Below are positions 4,904 through 7,976 of a stretch of DNA of 7,976 bases, piece after piece. The stretch's first letter is position 1; every line of letters begins with the position of its first letter. The notes beneath the pieces were generated by a model that did no database searches, was not told the DNA's origin, and was given only the letters and a program-made list of their open reading frames with translations. Both the position numbers and the translations under genes were made by a program. The stretch is from Flavipsychrobacter stenotrophus. Its GTDB lineage: Bacteria > Bacteroidota > Bacteroidia > Chitinophagales > Chitinophagaceae. Location of the stretch: contig CANBQQ010000135.1 in NCBI GenBank assembly GCA_947371715.1, positions 1-7,976 of the forward strand, read 5' to 3'.

Positions 4904-6298
4904 ATGAAATGGGAGACGTTATATACAGACCGGAGAACAGGTGAGCGTGAAGTGAAGGGCAGGACATACGATCCGGTGCGGAATCCGTTCCAGAGGGATT
5001 ATGACCGTATTATTTTTTCATCGGCATTCAGAAGGTTGCAGAATAAGACACAGGTATTCCCATTGCCCGGTTCAGTATTTGTTCATAACAGGCTTACGCA
5101 TAGCCTGGAGGTGACTTCTGTGGGTCGCTCACTCGGTAAGGCAATAGGGGAGCGTATAGCAGCAAAGTACCCGGGCAATAGTACCGAATTCAGAGAGTTC
5201 TATCGTCATGAACTGGCCTCGGTCATTGCTTCTGCATGTTTAAGTCACGACATTGGCAACCCGCCATTTGGTCACTCCGGCGAAGACGCGATCCGTACTT
5301 TTTTTGAAGGTATGGAAGGCGATATGCGCACCATGATCACTGATTCATTAACCGAGAATCAGTTGATGGATTTCAGGAAGTTTGAAGGTAATTCTAATGC
5401 ACTTCGTGTGCTGACACATAACTATAACGAGCCTGAGCCCGGCGGCTACAGACTTAGCTTTCCAACATTAGCATCGATAGTCAAATATCCGTGCGCTTCG
5501 CTTGAAGGATTTAATAAACATACCGGGCTTATAGCTACTAAGAAATCCGGCTTTTTTGATTCTGAGATACCAACATACGTTCAGATAGCTGAAACGCTGG
5601 AGATACCTCGTATCGAGGGCCATAACCTTGTCTTTGCGCGCCACCCATATGTATATATTACAGAGGCGGCCGATGATATCTGCTACAGAGTTATTGACCT
5701 TGAAGATGCGCACAGGTTGCACATAGTAACGCTGCAGACCTTTATTGATCTTTTCCTGCCGTTCTTTGATGAAGAGGGTGATGGCTTCGGCTCGCAGGCC
5801 TACGTGTTAAGGAAGATAGCCAACATCAATGACGATAACCAGAAGGTACAATACATACGCGCCAGTTGGATCAACCTGATGATACAGAAAATGGCTGATG
5901 TATTTATGGAGCATGAGGAAGAATTACTTGCCGGTACATTGCAGCAAGATCTGCTCAAGTGTCTGCCCGAACGGGAGTCGAAACTGATAGATGCGATCAA
6001 TAAATTCTCAGTAAAGTACATCTATAATTACCGCTCTGTTGTGGAGATAGAGATAGCGGGTTACAACATTATTGGCGGACTGCTGAAAGAGTTTGTGCAC
6101 GCGATATTATATCCTAAGCAAAGTCGTTCCGGTAAGCTCATCAGGCTGGTGTCTCCGCAGTTTCCGTTAACCCTCGATCCGGCCAGACGATACGAAGATA
6201 TACAGAGCCTGGTAGACTTTATTGGCGGTATGACCGACCTCTATGCAATAGACCTTTATCGAAAAATTACCGGTATCACCATACCCGAAATAAAATAA
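4904..6298 (+). CDS. dgt: Deoxyguanosinetriphosphate triphosphohydrolase-like HD-domain dNTPase
   Basis: The 464-residue enzyme hydrolyses dGTP (relatives also other dNTPs) to the deoxynucleoside and tripolyphosphate, adjusting dNTP pools in the cytoplasm. The N-terminal block RNPFQRDYDRIIFSSAFRRL (26-45) and QNKTQVFPLPG are characteristic. The HD metal site is complete: His66 (RLTHSLEV), His115-Asp116 (CLSHDIGNPPFGHSGED) and an Asp at 257 or 258 (TEAADDICYRVIDLEDA). The C-terminal half is the expected helical region, and the total length is in the family range (E. coli Dgt is about 505). The ATG is preceded by an A/T-rich stretch without a clear promoter, only 34 bases after higA. queA follows after 2 bases, so dgt and queA form one transcription unit. 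Some dGTPases limit phages by depleting dNTPs, but nothing in the protein itself distinguishes that role from housekeeping. Confidence 0.94.
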   Translation: MKWETLYTDRRTGEREVKGRTYDPVRNPFQRDYDRIIFSSAFRRLQNKTQVFPLPGSVFVHNRLTHSLEVTSVGRSLGKAIGERIAAKYPGNSTEFREFYRHELASVIASACLSHDIGNPPFGHSGEDAIRTFFEGMEGDMRTMITDSLTENQLMDFRKFEGNSNALRVLTHNYNEPEPGGYRLSFPTLASIVKYPCASLEGFNKHTGLIATKKSGFFDSEIPTYVQIAETLEIPRIEGHNLVFARHPYVYITEAADDICYRVIDLEDAHRLHIVTLQTFIDLFLPFFDEEGDGFGSQAYVLRKIANINDDNQKVQYIRASWINLMIQKMADVFMEHEEELLAGTLQQDLLKCLPERESKLIDAINKFSVKYIYNYRSVVEIEIAGYNIIGGLLKEFVHAILYPKQSRSGKLIRLVSPQFPLTLDPARRYEDIQSLVDFIGGMTDLYAIDLYRKITGITIPEIK

Positions 6299-6300
6299 GC

Positions 6301-7524
6301 ATGCACCCCAGGAATCTAAGAATTGAAGATTATACTTACGACTTGCCCGATGCACGTATTGCTCAATATCCTTTGCAGCAGCGCGATGCCTCAAAGCTAC
6401 TGATCTATACAAATGGAGAGATAGCGGAGGATACCTACTCCCATTTGGCCAACCATATACCTGCCAACACTTTGATTGTGTTCAACCAAACAAAAGTGGT
6501 ACATGCCCGCCTGCCATTTGCAAAGCCAACCGGCGGTGCCATAGAGATCTTCTGCCTGGAACCACATAGTAGTCATAGCGATATACAAACGGCTATGCTG
6601 CAAAAAGGTCAGGTATGGTGGAACTGCCTGGTGGGTAGCGCCAAGAAATGGAAAGACGGCATCACATTGACATTACCATATCCCGAAGCCGACTTCACGC
6701 TTTCAGCGACTATGGTCAATAAAAGCGAGTCTTACTATACCATACAATTAGACTGGGATAACCCGGAGATGACATTTGCCGAGGTATTGCATCATGCAGG
6801 TAAGGTGCCATTGCCACCGTACCTTAATCGCCTTGCAGATGTAAAAGATGAAGAAAGATACCAGACCATATTTGCGAAAGATGAAGGAAGCGTAGCGGCA
6901 CCTACTGCCGGTCTGCATTTTACAGATGCTGTGATGAATGAACTTGCGGCAAAGGATGTAGATAAGGCATTTGTGACGCTACACGTGGGCGCCGGTACAT
7001 TTAAGCCGGTGAAGAGCGAGACCATGCAGGAGCATGATATGCATGCCGAGTGGGTAGAGGTAAATGAAGGGACTATTCAACAATTATTGCAGCATGGTGA
7101 TAATAACATCGTTGCCGTAGGTACTACCTCCTTGCGTACTCTTGAAAGCCTTTACTGGATAGGATGTAAGCTGTTTAAAGGAATGGCTGTAGAGATGGAG
7201 GGTATTGCCATAAATCAATGGGATGCTTATGAGATAACTGATCCATGTACTAAAGAAGAAGCGCTAAATGCTTTATTAAATCACATGGCTGTCAATGGTA
7301 CCAATAAGATAGTAACCCGCACCCGCATACTCATTGCGCCGGGTTATACATTCAGATTAATAGATGGACTGGTAACTAATTTTCATCAACCTCAAAGCAC
7401 GCTTCTTTTACTGGTATCTGCACTTATAGGGGAGAACTGGCGTAAGGTCTACGGTTATGCAATGGCTCATGATTTTCGCTTCCTCAGCTATGGCGATGGC
7501 AGCCTATTGTGGAAGCAACGCTAA
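6301..7524 (+). CDS. queA: S-adenosylmethionine:tRNA ribosyltransferase-isomerase
   Basis: QueA transfers and isomerises the ribosyl part of S-adenosylmethionine onto preQ1 at the wobble position of tRNAs with GUN anticodons, giving epoxyqueuosine. Diagnostic blocks are all present: YDLPDARIAQYPLQQRDASKLL (about 13-34), FNQTKVVHARLP (61-72), GKVPLPPYL (167-175), GSVAAPTAGLHFT (196-208), LHVGAGTFKPV (227-237), VGTTSLRTLES (273-283), VTNFHQPQSTLLLLVSA (358-374) and FRFLSYGDGSLL (393-403). At 407 residues it exceeds the roughly 340-360 of E. coli-type enzymes. Most of the excess lies between SLRTLES and IAPGY (about 60 residues rather than about 30), a long form I associate with Bacteroidota. 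It starts 2 bases after the dgt stop, so translation is probably coupled. The last base of its stop codon is the first base of a palindromic element. Confidence 0.96.
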   Translation: MHPRNLRIEDYTYDLPDARIAQYPLQQRDASKLLIYTNGEIAEDTYSHLANHIPANTLIVFNQTKVVHARLPFAKPTGGAIEIFCLEPHSSHSDIQTAMLQKGQVWWNCLVGSAKKWKDGITLTLPYPEADFTLSATMVNKSESYYTIQLDWDNPEMTFAEVLHHAGKVPLPPYLNRLADVKDEERYQTIFAKDEGSVAAPTAGLHFTDAVMNELAAKDVDKAFVTLHVGAGTFKPVKSETMQEHDMHAEWVEVNEGTIQQLLQHGDNNIVAVGTTSLRTLESLYWIGCKLFKGMAVEMEGIAINQWDAYEITDPCTKEEALNALLNHMAVNGTNKIVTRTRILIAPGYTFRLIDGLVTNFHQPQSTLLLLVSALIGENWRKVYGYAMAHDFRFLSYGDGSLLWKQR

Positions 7525-7641
7525 CGTCCCTGTCAGTTCATTGTGAGAATCTATTCCTGTTGCCCCGCAATCATCCTCCAATGACAAATAATAAAAGATG
7601 TAGGTCATTGCGAGGATCGAAGCAATCTCACGTAAGGACGT
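7524..7641. repeat. Nested palindromic intergenic element (GTCATTGCGAGGA..GAAGCAATCTC type)
   Basis: Three pairs of complementary arms nest in order. The outer pair is ACGTCC (7524-7529) with GGACGT (7636-7641). The middle pair is GTGAGA (7543-7548) with TCTCAC (7626-7631). The inner pair is ATCCTCCAATGAC (7573-7585) with GTCATTGCGAGGAT (7604-7617), 13 base pairs with one bulged C, around an 18-base loop. The right half resembles a word I recall as scattered through the intergenic DNA of many bacteria. The left half carries an extra unpaired stretch and a second degenerate forward copy (CATTGTGAGAATC). It fills the space after queA and may act as a transcript-end hairpin, although no T-run follows. 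Confidence 0.68.
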
Positions 7642-7706
7642 ATTCGTTTGGAGACTAAGACGTTTCGAAATCATAAAATGCGCATCCTACACTTATGACT
7701 TTTAAC

Positions 7707-7976
7707 TTAGAACGGATATCCGATCGCAATATTCAGTATCAGGTTTTCTCTGCGCCATTGGCTATTGCTGAATGCGATCTTATCGAACACCCATCTATCA
7801 TTCTCCGGCAACCATGCTTTGCGTATGGGCATACCCAGATCAAGGCGTAGCACCAGTATCTTAAAGTCGAAACGCAGACCGGCACCAACGTTAGCATTAA
7901 ACTCTTTGTAGAAATCGTTTGTGAATTTTCCGCCGGGGTAGGTGGCGTTTTCTCTGTATAGCCATACGTTACCGGC
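7707..7976 (-). CDS. BamA/TamA (Omp85) family outer-membrane protein, C-terminal fragment
   Basis: The gene enters from the right edge and ends at the TAA at 7709-7707, giving 89 residues. The fragment begins AGNVWLYREN, has PGGKF, a VGAGLRFDFKILVLRLDLGMP strand pair (about 43-63), then WLPENDRWVFD, and ends WRRENLILNIAIGYPF. Alternating hydrophobic strands, GAGLRFDF, and a final phenylalanine after a last strand are the hallmarks of the Omp85 barrel end and of the signal recognised by the BAM complex. Such proteins insert outer-membrane proteins or help export them; in Bacteroidota several paralogues exist (BamA, TamA/TamL), and 89 residues do not decide which this is. It converges with queA across about 180 bases. 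The stretch 7642-7706 holds nothing I can identify. Confidence 0.85.
   Translation of the reverse strand, partial: AGNVWLYRENATYPGGKFTNDFYKEFNANVGAGLRFDFKILVLRLDLGMPIRKAWLPENDRWVFDKIAFSNSQWRRENLILNIAIGYPF

Noticed and set aside
7642..7706. Possible small RNA or terminator between the palindromic element and the Omp85 gene end.
   Set aside because: No stable hairpin, T-run or promoter box was found.

Overview
The window looks like chromosomal DNA of a member of the Bacteroidota, probably close to the Chitinophagaceae; the family-level guess is inference. The reasons are the protein types (a long-form QueA, a Bacteroidota-style Omp85 C-terminus, a DAHP synthase whose first residues fit the short Bacteroidota form), very little Shine-Dalgarno signal, and several matches to the Bacteroidota -7 promoter box TAnnTTTG just upstream of start codons.

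Layout. 1-61 (minus): the first 20 codons of a DAHP synthase, the entry enzyme of the shikimate pathway, running off the left edge. 62-155: an A-rich divergent promoter region. 156-539 (plus): a VOC/PhnB-like protein. It meets tail to tail, with no base between the stop codons, an unrecognised acidic 155-residue protein at 540-1007 (minus). Just upstream of that gene are two tandem palindromes. 1101-1982 (minus): a PhyH-type Fe(II)/2-oxoglutarate dioxygenase, divergent from a YahK-like zinc alcohol dehydrogenase at 2141-3184 (plus). A pair of direct repeats lies in the 158 bp between them. A strong hairpin at 3207-3234 probably terminates both the dehydrogenase and the convergent CDF zinc exporter at 3238-4176 (minus).

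4177-4869 is the most informative stretch: a higB-higA toxin-antitoxin operon (plus) whose promoter is readable base by base. A TTTG -33 box, a 20 bp spacer and a TACATTTG -7 box are overlaid by an 8+5+8 bp inverted repeat and an extra tandem half-site, a natural operator for HigA. No terminator is visible after higA. 34 bp later comes dgt (dGTPase, 4904-6298), followed after 2 bp by queA (queuosine biosynthesis, 6301-7524). The housekeeping pair may therefore be read partly from the toxin-antitoxin promoter.

7524-7641 is a nested palindromic element of the GTCATTGCGAGGA..GAAGCAATCTC type, beginning on the last base of the queA stop codon. 7707-7976 (minus) is the C-terminal 89 residues of a BamA/TamA (Omp85) outer-membrane protein, running off the right edge.

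Most of the window is ordinary core metabolism. I see no phage, insertion sequence, CRISPR array, tRNA or rRNA, and no clearly new multi-gene system. The points most worth checking are the higBA promoter/operator with its apparent leaderless start, possible read-through into dgt-queA, and the palindromic element after queA.
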